The notes beneath the pieces are model-generated. The model saw only the letters and a program-made list of their open reading frames with translations. It searched no databases and was not told the origin of the DNA. This document shows positions 1 to 5,110 of a stretch of 5,112 nt of DNA, piece after piece. The translations under genes and the position numbers were made by a program. Positions within the stretch are counted from its first letter, which is position 1. Each line of letters opens with the position of its first letter. Source of the DNA: Pseudomonadota bacterium (GTDB taxonomy: Bacteria; Pseudomonadota; Gammaproteobacteria; Xanthomonadales; Xanthomonadaceae); contig JAEWLO010000006.1 in assembly GCA_023457475.1 (NCBI GenBank), forward strand, positions 1-5,112. Direction: 5' to 3'.

Positions 1-252
1 CGCCTCGGCCTCGCGGCCGAGCTGGCCGGAGTGGTACTGGCGCAGCTTCAGCCGGCCGCCGGTTTTTTCTTCGAGCTGCTGGCCGATCCACTTCACCGCG
101 GTCACGGTGGGGTAATCGGCCACATGCACGTCGGTGGCGGTGAGCAGCTGCGCGCCATCAGGCGCGCCGCCGGTGCCGCGTGAACACCCCGACAGCACCG
201 CCGCGCCAAGCGCGCCGGCACTGGTGGTCAGGAAACGTCTGCGAGTAATCAT
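1..252 (-). CDS. TRAP transporter substrate-binding protein, DctP family (5' part only)
   Basis: This is the N-terminal 84 residues of a gene that runs off the left edge. DctP-family proteins are the extracytoplasmic receptors of tripartite TRAP transporters, which import organic acids using an ion gradient. After the signal region the protein reads ATDVHVADYP, then KWIGQQLEEKTGGRLKL and YHSGQLGREAEA. This matches the first lobe of the family, with its typical 'E.TGGR.K' and 'SGQLG.E.E' stretch. The leader has a twin-arginine motif (TRRRFLT, residues 3-9), a short hydrophobic segment and a lipobox LSGC with Cys23, so it looks like a Tat-exported lipoprotein. The ATG at 252 has a strong Shine-Dalgarno sequence 6 bases upstream. 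It lies 36 bases downstream of the hydratase stop, in the same direction, so the two are probably co-transcribed. The membrane subunits DctQ and DctM would be expected beyond the window. The family call is firm; the ligand is unknown. Confidence 0.88.
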   Translation of the reverse strand, partial: MITRRRFLTTSAGALGAAVLSGCSRGTGGAPDGAQLLTATDVHVADYPTVTAVKWIGQQLEEKTGGRLKLRQYHSGQLGREAEA

Positions 253-258
253 CTGCGC

Positions 259-264
259 CCTCCC
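259..264 (-). promoter_or_regulatory. Ribosome binding site of the TRAP binding protein
   Basis: The minus strand reads GGGAGG followed by 6 bases and then the ATG at 252. It lies between the hydratase stop at 289 and this start. It fixes the start codon that gives an intact twin-arginine leader. Confidence 0.75.
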
Positions 265-288
265 AAGCGACTCGCCATGGCTGCACGG

Positions 289-1110
289 TTACCCGGCGGC
301 GATGGCCCTGCAGGTAATGTCGCCGTAACCGGCGAAACGGATCAGTGCCTGTTGGCCTACGGCGATGTCATGGATACCGGTGGCATTGCCACTGGCGATG
401 AGATCGCCGGCCTTGAGCGGACGGCCACGGCGCGCCGAACGCGCCAGCGCGAACGCATAGGCCGTACGCAGCCCGCCGGGCAGGTGGGTGGCACCGCCGG
501 TGCCGACCACCTGGCCTTCGATGCGGGTTTCGGCGCGCAGCTGTGCGTCGTCCAGGACGGTCCAGTTCGGAATTTCCGGGCCCAGGATCAGGCCATTGTT
601 GTTGCCGAAGTCACTGACCACCACGCGCGGGCCCAGCTGGTTGATGGTGGCGAGCGGGCTGCTGGCCACTTCCACGCCGATGAACAGGCGGGCGGGCAGG
701 GCCTCGGCTTCTTCCGGGGTCCAGTCCAGCTTGTCGGCCGGGGCATCTTCCAGCAGTTCGATCACGTACTCGGCCTCGACCGCGCCGAAGCCGCCGACGA
801 ACACCGGGATATCCACTGTTCCACCGGTAGCATTCCAGAGCTGACGTTGGAAGATCGGGCCCAGCAGGCGGTCGTCCCCGGAGCCATCGCGGCGCTCGGC
901 GGCGATGTAGCCGACCTTCCAGCCGACCACCTGGTCGTTCCACTGGCCGATGGCCAGGTCCTGCACCTGATAGGCCGTGACCAGGTCCTCCGGGATGGTC
1001 CCGGGGAAGTCCGGCAGTGCCTGACCCTGCTGGCGGGCGGTGACGAAGGCGCTGGCGATGCTGCCCAGCCCCTGTGCTGGCAGGTCCTGATTGCCGTGTT
1101 CGTTGCTCAA
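289..1110 (-). CDS. 2-oxo-4-pentenoate hydratase / fumarylacetoacetase-fold enzyme
   Basis: A cytoplasmic enzyme of 273 residues from the proposed TTG start, close to the usual size of MhpD/HpaH-type hydratases. These add water to 2-hydroxy-alkadienoates to give 4-hydroxy-2-oxo acids, usually late in meta-cleavage pathways; related folds also act on other 2-oxo acids. Family signs: GWKVG (residues 63-67), the acidic metal-binding pattern VEAEY (Glu112, Glu114) with Glu147 in GVEVASSPL, the GLILGPEIP stretch (173-181), and a C-terminal GDLIASGNATGIHDIAVGQ. No signal peptide is visible. Upstream ATG codons at 1143, 1185 and 1191 are in frame, but those at 1185 and 1191 lie in the -35 region and that at 1143 lacks a Shine-Dalgarno sequence. 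TTG at 1110 has GGGAGA 6 bases away, so I chose it. It precedes the TRAP binding protein, which suggests the imported acid or its product is handled here. The exact substrate is not readable. Confidence 0.85.
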   Translation of the reverse strand: MSNEHGNQDLPAQGLGSIASAFVTARQQGQALPDFPGTIPEDLVTAYQVQDLAIGQWNDQVVGWKVGYIAAERRDGSGDDRLLGPIFQRQLWNATGGTVDIPVFVGGFGAVEAEYVIELLEDAPADKLDWTPEEAEALPARLFIGVEVASSPLATINQLGPRVVVSDFGNNNGLILGPEIPNWTVLDDAQLRAETRIEGQVVGTGGATHLPGGLRTAYAFALARSARRGRPLKAGDLIASGNATGIHDIAVGQQALIRFAGYGDITCRAIAAG

Positions 1111-1115
1111 GCGGA

Positions 1116-1121
1116 TCTCCC
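1116..1121 (-). promoter_or_regulatory. Ribosome binding site selecting a TTG start
   Basis: The minus strand reads GGGAGA ending 5 bases before TTG at 1110. No comparable site precedes the in-frame ATG at 1143, so this site is the main reason for choosing the TTG start of the hydratase. Confidence 0.6.
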
Positions 1122-1162
1122 GGTGATTTGTTGCACTGCCCATCGACAGCGCTTGGATGAGC

Positions 1163-1191
1163 TGTATATGGTAAACCGGTGTCATTGGCAA
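1163..1191 (-). promoter_or_regulatory. Sigma-70 promoter of the hydratase-TRAP transcript
   Basis: On the minus strand, TTGCCA (1191-1186) and TATACA (1168-1163) are separated by exactly 17 bases. Transcription would start near 1156, giving a leader of about 46 bases before the TTG start and placing the ATG codons at 1185 and 1191 outside the transcript. It lies in the 152-base divergent region between the hydratase and the first esterase. Confidence 0.6.
1169..1186. promoter_or_regulatory. Possible operator: imperfect palindrome around ACCGGT
   Basis: The plus strand reads TGGTAAACCGGTGTCATT, and the minus strand AATGACACCGGTTTACCA. The centre ACCGGT (1175-1180) is perfectly symmetric and one arm (AATGAC) looks like a half-site of LacI-family operators with a central CG; the other arm is degenerate. 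It occupies the spacer of the minus-strand promoter, where a bound repressor would block RNA polymerase. The arms match poorly, so this is tentative. No regulator gene is present in the window. Confidence 0.3.
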
Positions 1192-1246
1192 TGTGCAGCG
1201 CGTCAGAACCGTTCAGGTCCCGCCGCGCGGACGTTTCAACCCAGCT

Positions 1247-1252
1247 GAAGGA
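1247..1252 (+). promoter_or_regulatory. Ribosome binding site of the first esterase
   Basis: GAAGGA lies 10 bases before the ATG at 1263. It favours this start over the in-frame upstream GTG at 1179, and it gives a protein that begins directly with a signal peptide. I see no convincing sigma-70 promoter for this gene on the plus strand; TTGGCA at 1185-1190 has no good -10 partner. Confidence 0.5.
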
Positions 1253-1262
1253 TCCTGAGCGG

Positions 1263-2333
1263 ATGCGGTGTGCTGTCCTGAACGTGTTGCTGGCCGGCGG
1301 TGTGCTGGCCCTGGCCCTGCCGGGTGCCGGCACCGCCGCCGAGCGTGCGGTGCCACGGACCGAGCCCGCGGTGGGCGCGGCTGAACGGATCGATCTCTGG
1401 CCCGCCGGCCAGGTACCGGGCGAACCCGCCTCCGCACCCGCCCCTCGCGTGATCGAGCGCAGCGACAACCCGGCGCTGCCGGACCGCTACGTCGACGGGG
1501 TCAGCGCGCCCTACATGGTCGTCTACCGGCCGGCGCACCCCAACGGCAGCGCGCTGCTGGTGGTTCCCGGCGGTGGCTACCAGCGCATCGTGCTGGACAA
1601 GGAAGGCACCGCGCTGGTGCCCGCCTTCGCCGAGCAGGGCGGGGTGACCCTGTTCGTGCTGCGCTATCGCCTGCCAACGGCATGCGCCGAACACGCCGCG
1701 ACGCTCGACCCCGACCGCGTAGGGACACGCCATGCGTGTCCTCACAGTACCGACCCGCGCGACCGCCAGGCCGCCCTCGCCGACGCCCAACGCGCCCTGC
1801 GCGTCATCCGCCATGACGCCGCCCGCTGGCACCTCGACCCCCACCGCATCGGCGTGATTGGTTTCTCCGCCGGCGGCCACATCGCCGCCCGCCTGAGCAC
1901 CGGCTTCGCTACCGCACTTCCCGGCCTCAATGACGCCATCGACCACGAGAGTGCCCGCCCGGACTTCGCCCTCCTGATGTACCCGGTGATCGACATGGGT
2001 GCACACGCGCACAGCGGCTCGCGCGAGCGCCTTCTGGGGCCAAACCCGGATGCCGCACTCGAGAGACAGTTCTCGATGCAGCACCACGTCACCAAAGACA
2101 CGCCGCCCACCTTCCTGGTGCACGCACAGGACGACAACGTCGTCTCGGTGCACAACAGCCTTCTGTACTACGGAGCACTGCTGCAGGCCGGCGTACCGAC
2201 CGAGATGCACCTGTTCGCCCACGGTGGCCACGGCTTCGGCGTGCGCCTGCCCCCCGACCTCACCACCACGCAATGGCCCACGCTGGCGCTGCGCTGGATG
2301 CAGGCACCGCACCCGAAGGCCACAACGCCATGA
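1263..2333 (+). CDS. Exported alpha/beta-hydrolase, acetyl-xylan-esterase / BD-FAE-like
   Basis: A 356-residue hydrolase with a Sec signal peptide (hydrophobic residues about 4-20, likely cleavage after GTAA near residue 26), so it should act in the periplasm or outside the cell. The oxyanion-hole motif PGGGY is at 102-106 and the nucleophile elbow GFSAGG gives Ser202. The acid is probably Asp291 in HAQDDNVV and the base His323 in HGGHGFG. All three triad members are present in the usual order. The family hydrolyses carboxylic esters, including acetyl or feruloyl groups on plant polysaccharides; the substrate here is an inference. Between the RYRLP strand (134-138) and ALADAQRALR (171-180) lies an unusually long segment. 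It includes residues 153-160 encoded by a REP-like palindrome. The stop codon overlaps the next gene's start (ATGA), so the two esterases are probably translated together. The ATG at 1263 was chosen for its Shine-Dalgarno sequence and signal peptide. Confidence 0.87.
   Translation: MRCAVLNVLLAGGVLALALPGAGTAAERAVPRTEPAVGAAERIDLWPAGQVPGEPASAPAPRVIERSDNPALPDRYVDGVSAPYMVVYRPAHPNGSALLVVPGGGYQRIVLDKEGTALVPAFAEQGGVTLFVLRYRLPTACAEHAATLDPDRVGTRHACPHSTDPRDRQAALADAQRALRVIRHDAARWHLDPHRIGVIGFSAGGHIAARLSTGFATALPGLNDAIDHESARPDFALLMYPVIDMGAHAHSGSRERLLGPNPDAALERQFSMQHHVTKDTPPTFLVHAQDDNVVSVHNSLLYYGALLQAGVPTEMHLFAHGGHGFGVRLPPDLTTTQWPTLALRWMQAPHPKATTP
1719..1741 (+). repeat. REP/SMAG-like GTAG-headed palindrome inside a coding region
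   Basis: GTAG at 1719-1722 is followed by the arm GGACACGC (1723-1730), a CAT loop (1731-1733) and the perfectly complementary arm GCGTGTCC (1734-1741). A GTAG head on an 8-base stem is the architecture of REP elements mobilised by REP-associated tyrosine transposases. The CGCCATGCG core resembles S. maltophilia SMAG repeats as I recall them. It sits in frame in the first esterase, encoding residues 153-160 and leaving the reading frame open. Such repeats normally lie between genes. The structure is seen directly; the family assignment is inferred. Confidence 0.65.
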
Positions 2334-3943
2334 ACACACCCGCCGACCTGCAGCGACGCCGCTTCCTGCGCGACAGCGCACGCTACGCCCTGCTGCTTGC
2401 TGCCGGCACCCTGCCACTGCTGGGCAGCGCCGGTACCGCCAACGCCACGACAACGGCTTCCCTGGCGCGCGTCCGCAGTGGCCGCCTGCGCGGCGAAGTG
2501 GTGGACGGCGTGCATCGCTTCCGGGGCATCCCCTACGGTGCCGATACGGCCGCCTATCGCTTCCAGCCCCCGCAACCGGAACTCCCGTGGCGCGGCGTGC
2601 GCAACGCGCTGGCCTATGGCAATGCCGCACCGCAGGGCAGCGTGGAAGGGCCGGGCAGCGAAGACTGCCTGTACCTCAACGTGTGGACTCCGGCACTGCG
2701 CGACGGCCGCCGCCGACCCATTCTCTTCTACATCCACGGCGGTGCCTACAACAACGGCTCGGGCAGCGACCCGCAGTACGATGGGGCCGCGCTGTGCCGG
2801 CGGGGCGACGTGGTCGTGGTGACGGTGAACCACCGGCTCAACGTGTTCGGGTATCTCTACCTGGCACAACTGGGCGACGCGCGCTTCGCCGATTCCGGCA
2901 ACGTCGGTCAGCTGGACCTGATCCAGGCGCTGCAGTGGGTGCGCGAGCATGCGCAGGAATTCGGCGGTGATCCGGACAATGTCACCGTGTTCGGGCAGAG
3001 CGGCGGCGGCGCGAAGATCGCCACGCTGATGGCGATGCCGGCCGCGAAGGGACTCTTCCACCAGGCGTGGACCATGAGTGGCCAGCAGGTCACCGCCGCC
3101 GGACCGCGCGCGGCCACGCAGCGTGCACGGATTGCAATGGAGGCAGTGAACGCGCCGGACGTGGACACGTTGCTGCGCTTGCCCGCGGAGGCCTTGCTGG
3201 CGGCGACCAAGGCGCGCGATCCCTCGCGTGTGGAAAGCACCTCGTTGTACTTCGGTCCCGTGCTGGACGGCGGCGCACTGCCGGTGCATCCGTTCTGGCC
3301 GCAGGCCCCCGCGCAATCGGCCGACATTCCGATGGTGATCGGCAACACGCACGACGAGACGCGCGCCTTCCTCGGCCACGACCCTGCCAACTTCGAGCTG
3401 ACCTGGGAAACGCTCCCCGCGAAGCTGGAGAAGGAGCAGTTCGTGGATCTGCTGCCGTCGGTGGTGATCGCCGAGTACCGGCGGCTGTATCCGCAGTACA
3501 CGCCGTCGGAGGTGTTCTTCGCCGCCACCACGGCCGGGCGTTCCTGGCGCGGCGCGGTGGAAGAGCTGGAGGCGCGGGCACGTCAGGGCGCACCGACCTG
3601 GGCGTATCAACTGGACTGGGGTTCGCCGCTGGACGGTGGAAAGCTGCGCGCCTTCCATACGCTGGATATCCCGCTGGTGTTCGACAACCTGCTGGCCGAA
3701 GGTTCGCGCACCGGTGAGGGTGCCGACGCGCGACAGGTAGCGGCGGCCATGAGCGACGCGCTGCTGGCGCTCGCGCGGCGCGGGGATCCGAATCACGCGG
3801 GGTTGCCAACGTGGGAGCGCTACGGGCTTGAGCGACGGCAGACGATGCTGTTCGACGCGCCATCTCAATTGGCGGATGATCCGCGCGGCGGCGAGCGCAT
3901 ACTGTATGAACGCGTGCCCTTTGTGCAGCGCGGTACGCAGTGA
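2330..3943 (+). CDS. Tat-exported type-B carboxylesterase
   Basis: A 537-residue carboxylesterase/cholinesterase-family enzyme, a normal length for bacterial members, which hydrolyse carboxylic esters to an acid and an alcohol. The leader has a twin-arginine motif (QRRRFLR, residues 8-14), a hydrophobic stretch and an ANA cleavage site near residue 39, so it should be exported folded. Family marks in order: FRGIPYG (64-70), SEDCLYLNVWTP (110-121), oxyanion-hole HGGAYNNGSG (136-145), and nucleophile motif FGQSGGGA with Ser224. Glu343 in THDETRAF matches the acid of the cholinesterase 'KDEG' motif, and His443 in FHTLDIPLVF is the base. The start overlaps the upstream esterase stop by 4 bases; a weak GAAGG lies 10 bases upstream, so expression probably depends on translational coupling. 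Its acid product could be what the divergent TRAP/hydratase genes handle, but this is inference. Substrates such as feruloyl, aryl or simple alkyl esters cannot be told apart from sequence. Confidence 0.9.
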   Translation: MNTPADLQRRRFLRDSARYALLLAAGTLPLLGSAGTANATTTASLARVRSGRLRGEVVDGVHRFRGIPYGADTAAYRFQPPQPELPWRGVRNALAYGNAAPQGSVEGPGSEDCLYLNVWTPALRDGRRRPILFYIHGGAYNNGSGSDPQYDGAALCRRGDVVVVTVNHRLNVFGYLYLAQLGDARFADSGNVGQLDLIQALQWVREHAQEFGGDPDNVTVFGQSGGGAKIATLMAMPAAKGLFHQAWTMSGQQVTAAGPRAATQRARIAMEAVNAPDVDTLLRLPAEALLAATKARDPSRVESTSLYFGPVLDGGALPVHPFWPQAPAQSADIPMVIGNTHDETRAFLGHDPANFELTWETLPAKLEKEQFVDLLPSVVIAEYRRLYPQYTPSEVFFAATTAGRSWRGAVEELEARARQGAPTWAYQLDWGSPLDGGKLRAFHTLDIPLVFDNLLAEGSRTGEGADARQVAAAMSDALLALARRGDPNHAGLPTWERYGLERRQTMLFDAPSQLADDPRGGERILYERVPFVQRGTQ

Positions 3944-3976
3944 GGTCTGCGAAGTAACGCATTCCGCGGTGAATTT

Positions 3977-4000
3977 CGGACATTTCCTACCGAACGTCCG
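3977..4000. other. Interrupted inverted repeat upstream of the dioxygenase gene
   Basis: CGGAC (3977-3981) pairs with GTCCG (3996-4000), and after one mismatch TT pairs with AA, around the loop TCCTACCG. There is no T-tract on the plus strand, so it is a poor intrinsic terminator for the esterase pair. It may be an operator or a weak hairpin. It lies in the 105-base gap between the esterase stop and the dioxygenase start. Confidence 0.3.
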
Positions 4001-4036
4001 TGATTGAAATCAAACAAAGCCTTAACGGGTATCGCC

Positions 4037-4042
4037 TAGACT
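4037..4042 (+). promoter_or_regulatory. Candidate -10 box for a leaderless dioxygenase mRNA
   Basis: TAGACT (TAnnnT pattern) ends 6 bases before the ATG at 4049, so transcription could begin at the A of the start codon. No convincing -35 box stands 17 bases upstream. An alternative is TTGAAA (4004-4009) with GGTATC (4028-4033), spacer 18, which would give a leader of only about 9 bases. Either way the leader is very short. Confidence 0.35.
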
Positions 4043-4048
4043 GCGGTC

Positions 4049-4639
4049 ATGGACGCGACCTGTCATGACTTCCCTCCGTTCCGTGGCCGTGATCGCCTGA
4101 TCGCGGCAGTGGACCTTGCGGTAGCGCAGCACGATCCGCAGCGCATCGCCTTCTCGCTGCGCCACGCGCTGAGCGAAGCGATTGCGGACAGCCGCATCGA
4201 GCTGCCGCCCTGTGTGCACCAGCCGATTGAAGACCACTACGCGCGGCGCGAACTGTACCGCAGCCCGCAACACGGCTACAGCATCGTGGCGATGAGCTGG
4301 GGCCCGGGGCAGGGCACGCCGCTGCACGACCACAGTGGGCTGTGGTGCGTGGAAGGCGTGTGGCTGGGGCAGCTGGAAATCACCCAGTACCGGCTGCTGG
4401 AGCGCCACGGTGAACGTTTCCGCTTCCGTGCGGAGCCGTGCATCGTCGGTGACTGCGGCAGTGCGGGCAGTCTGATTCCACCGCACGAGTACCACACCAT
4501 CCGCAATGCCTCGCCCGATCAACTGGCGATCTCGGTGCATGTGTACCAGGGCGAGATGACCCGCAGCGCGATCTTCGAGCCGGTGATGGGCGACTGGTAC
4601 GAGCGGCGGATCAAGGAGATGGAGACCGACGCGGCGTAA
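4049..4639 (+). CDS. Cysteine (thiol) dioxygenase family cupin
   Basis: A 196-residue cytoplasmic cupin of the type-I cysteine dioxygenase family, which uses non-haem Fe(II) and O2 to oxidise a thiol, normally L-cysteine, to its sulfinate. WGPGQGTPLHDHSGLWC holds the first iron ligands His93 and His95; the third is His149 in HEYHTIRN. SVHVY (162-166) matches the Ser-His-Tyr triad of rat CDO (Ser153, His155, Tyr157). Cys100 stands five residues after His95, like the rat Cys93 that crosslinks to Tyr157. Arg66 in YAR may correspond to the rat substrate-carboxylate Arg60 and would favour cysteine over 3-mercaptopropionate; that alignment was done by eye. The start is firm: an in-frame TAG lies at 4037-4039 and the ATG is the first initiator after it. 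No Shine-Dalgarno sequence precedes it. No functional link to the esterases is apparent, and no downstream partner gene is visible. Confidence 0.88.
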   Translation: MDATCHDFPPFRGRDRLIAAVDLAVAQHDPQRIAFSLRHALSEAIADSRIELPPCVHQPIEDHYARRELYRSPQHGYSIVAMSWGPGQGTPLHDHSGLWCVEGVWLGQLEITQYRLLERHGERFRFRAEPCIVGDCGSAGSLIPPHEYHTIRNASPDQLAISVHVYQGEMTRSAIFEPVMGDWYERRIKEMETDAA

Positions 4640-4725
4640 CGCCGGCGATCCCTGCCACTGCTTGCGCGGCGCGCGGTGCACGCGATGGCCTTGATCACCT
4701 GTGCAATGGAAACAGGCGCGCGTGT

Positions 4726-4812
4726 GGGACGCTTGGACGATGGGTACTGGGACGCTGGGGTACTGGCATGGTGGAATGCCGGGGCTGATGGGCTGCTGAC
4801 ACGCCCGAACGC
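4726..4812 (+). repeat. Diverged leading edge of a G-rich tandem repeat
   Basis: Degenerate copies of the downstream motifs: GGGACGCTTGG (4726-4736) and GGGACGCTGG (4749-4758), plus GGGTACTGG at 4742-4750 and again at 4758-4766, spaced 16 bases apart, then GGAATGCCGG near 4773. They resemble decayed versions of the 17-base unit and lead into it without a gene. Confidence 0.5.
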
Positions 4813-4815
4813 GGG

Positions 4816-4866
4816 GGATGCCGGAACGCTGGGCATGCCGGAACGCTGGGGATGCCGGAACGCTGG
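4816..4866 (+). repeat. Three tandem 17-base units
   Basis: GGATGCCGGAACGCTGG at 4816-4832 and 4850-4866 is identical; the middle copy (4833-4849) has C instead of G at its second base. There are no gaps between copies. The first 8 bases of the unit are the octamer that takes over immediately downstream. Confidence 0.9.
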
Positions 4867-4938
4867 GGATGCGGGGATGCGGGGATGCCCGGATGCCCGG
4901 ATGCCCGGATGCCGGGATGCCGGGATGCCGGGATGCCG
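4867..4938 (+). repeat. Nine tandem 8-base units (GGATGCSS)
   Basis: Nine uninterrupted octamers: two GGATGCGG (4867-4882), three GGATGCCC (4883-4906) and four GGATGCCG (4907-4938). Variants are clustered rather than mixed, as expected from stepwise slippage expansion. All frames through it stay open because an 8-base unit without stops cycles through three frames, which creates false open reading frames on both strands. Confidence 0.93.
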
Positions 4939-5068
4939 GTAGGGTCGGTCGCAAGACGACTGCCGTGAACCGTTCCACGTTCTGTAACGCATGACCTCAA
5001 ACAACGAGACGCTTACAGACATCCCAACACTATTACCACCCTGATCCACCGAGGCGTGCAGCTCTCGT

Positions 5069-5081
5069 AGCGCCCGGCGCT
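5069..5081. other. Short perfect palindrome with a GTAG head
   Basis: AGCGCC and GGCGCT flank a single C, with GTAG at 5067-5070 overlapping the first arm. The head recalls REP elements, but the stem is short and the following bases do not complete a typical SMAG unit. It may be a decayed copy or chance in GC-rich DNA. Confidence 0.25.
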
Positions 5082-5092
5082 GCCCGGCCCCG

Positions 5093-5110
5093 CGTGGGAT
5101 CCGCCCCACG
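5093..5110. other. 6-base hairpin at the right edge
   Basis: CGTGGG (5093-5098) pairs with CCCACG (5105-5110) around ATCCGC. There is no T-tract visible before the window ends. It could belong to a terminator or a repeat continuing outside the window. Confidence 0.3.

Noticed and set aside
277..1248. Long open frame on the plus strand opposite the hydratase (323 codons)
   Set aside because: It is antisense to a gene with clear family motifs, has no recognisable domain or ribosome binding site, and arises from GC-rich codon structure.
1179..1262. N-terminal extension of the first esterase from the upstream GTG
   Set aside because: The extension would begin inside the divergent promoter/operator and bury the signal peptide. 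The ATG at 1263 has its own Shine-Dalgarno sequence.
1236..2630. 464-codon minus-strand frame across both esterases
   Set aside because: It is antisense to two well-supported genes, spans their junction and has no domain signs.
2168..3868. 566-codon open frame on the minus strand opposite the carboxylesterase
   Set aside because: It exceeds the real gene in codons, but its composition is a low-complexity Arg/Gly/His/Val mix with no motifs. The plus-strand protein has a full catalytic triad, so this is a shadow frame.
3944..4048. Intrinsic terminator after the esterase pair
   Set aside because: The only inverted repeat is interrupted and is not followed by a T-tract.
4816..4938. CRISPR array
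   Set aside because: The units are 17 and 8 bases and directly abutting, without unique spacers, so this is a tandem repeat and not a CRISPR.
4676..4942. Plus-strand 88-codon frame through the minisatellite
   Set aside because: Its C-terminal half is repeat-derived, there is no good Shine-Dalgarno sequence, and no stop occurs only because the repeat lacks stop codons.
4022..4978. Minus-strand frame encoding repeated 'HPGIPASRHPGI' segments
   Set aside because: The repeated peptide simply translates the 8- and 17-base DNA repeats, and the rest is antisense to the dioxygenase. The same kind of peptide appears in several frames and on both strands.
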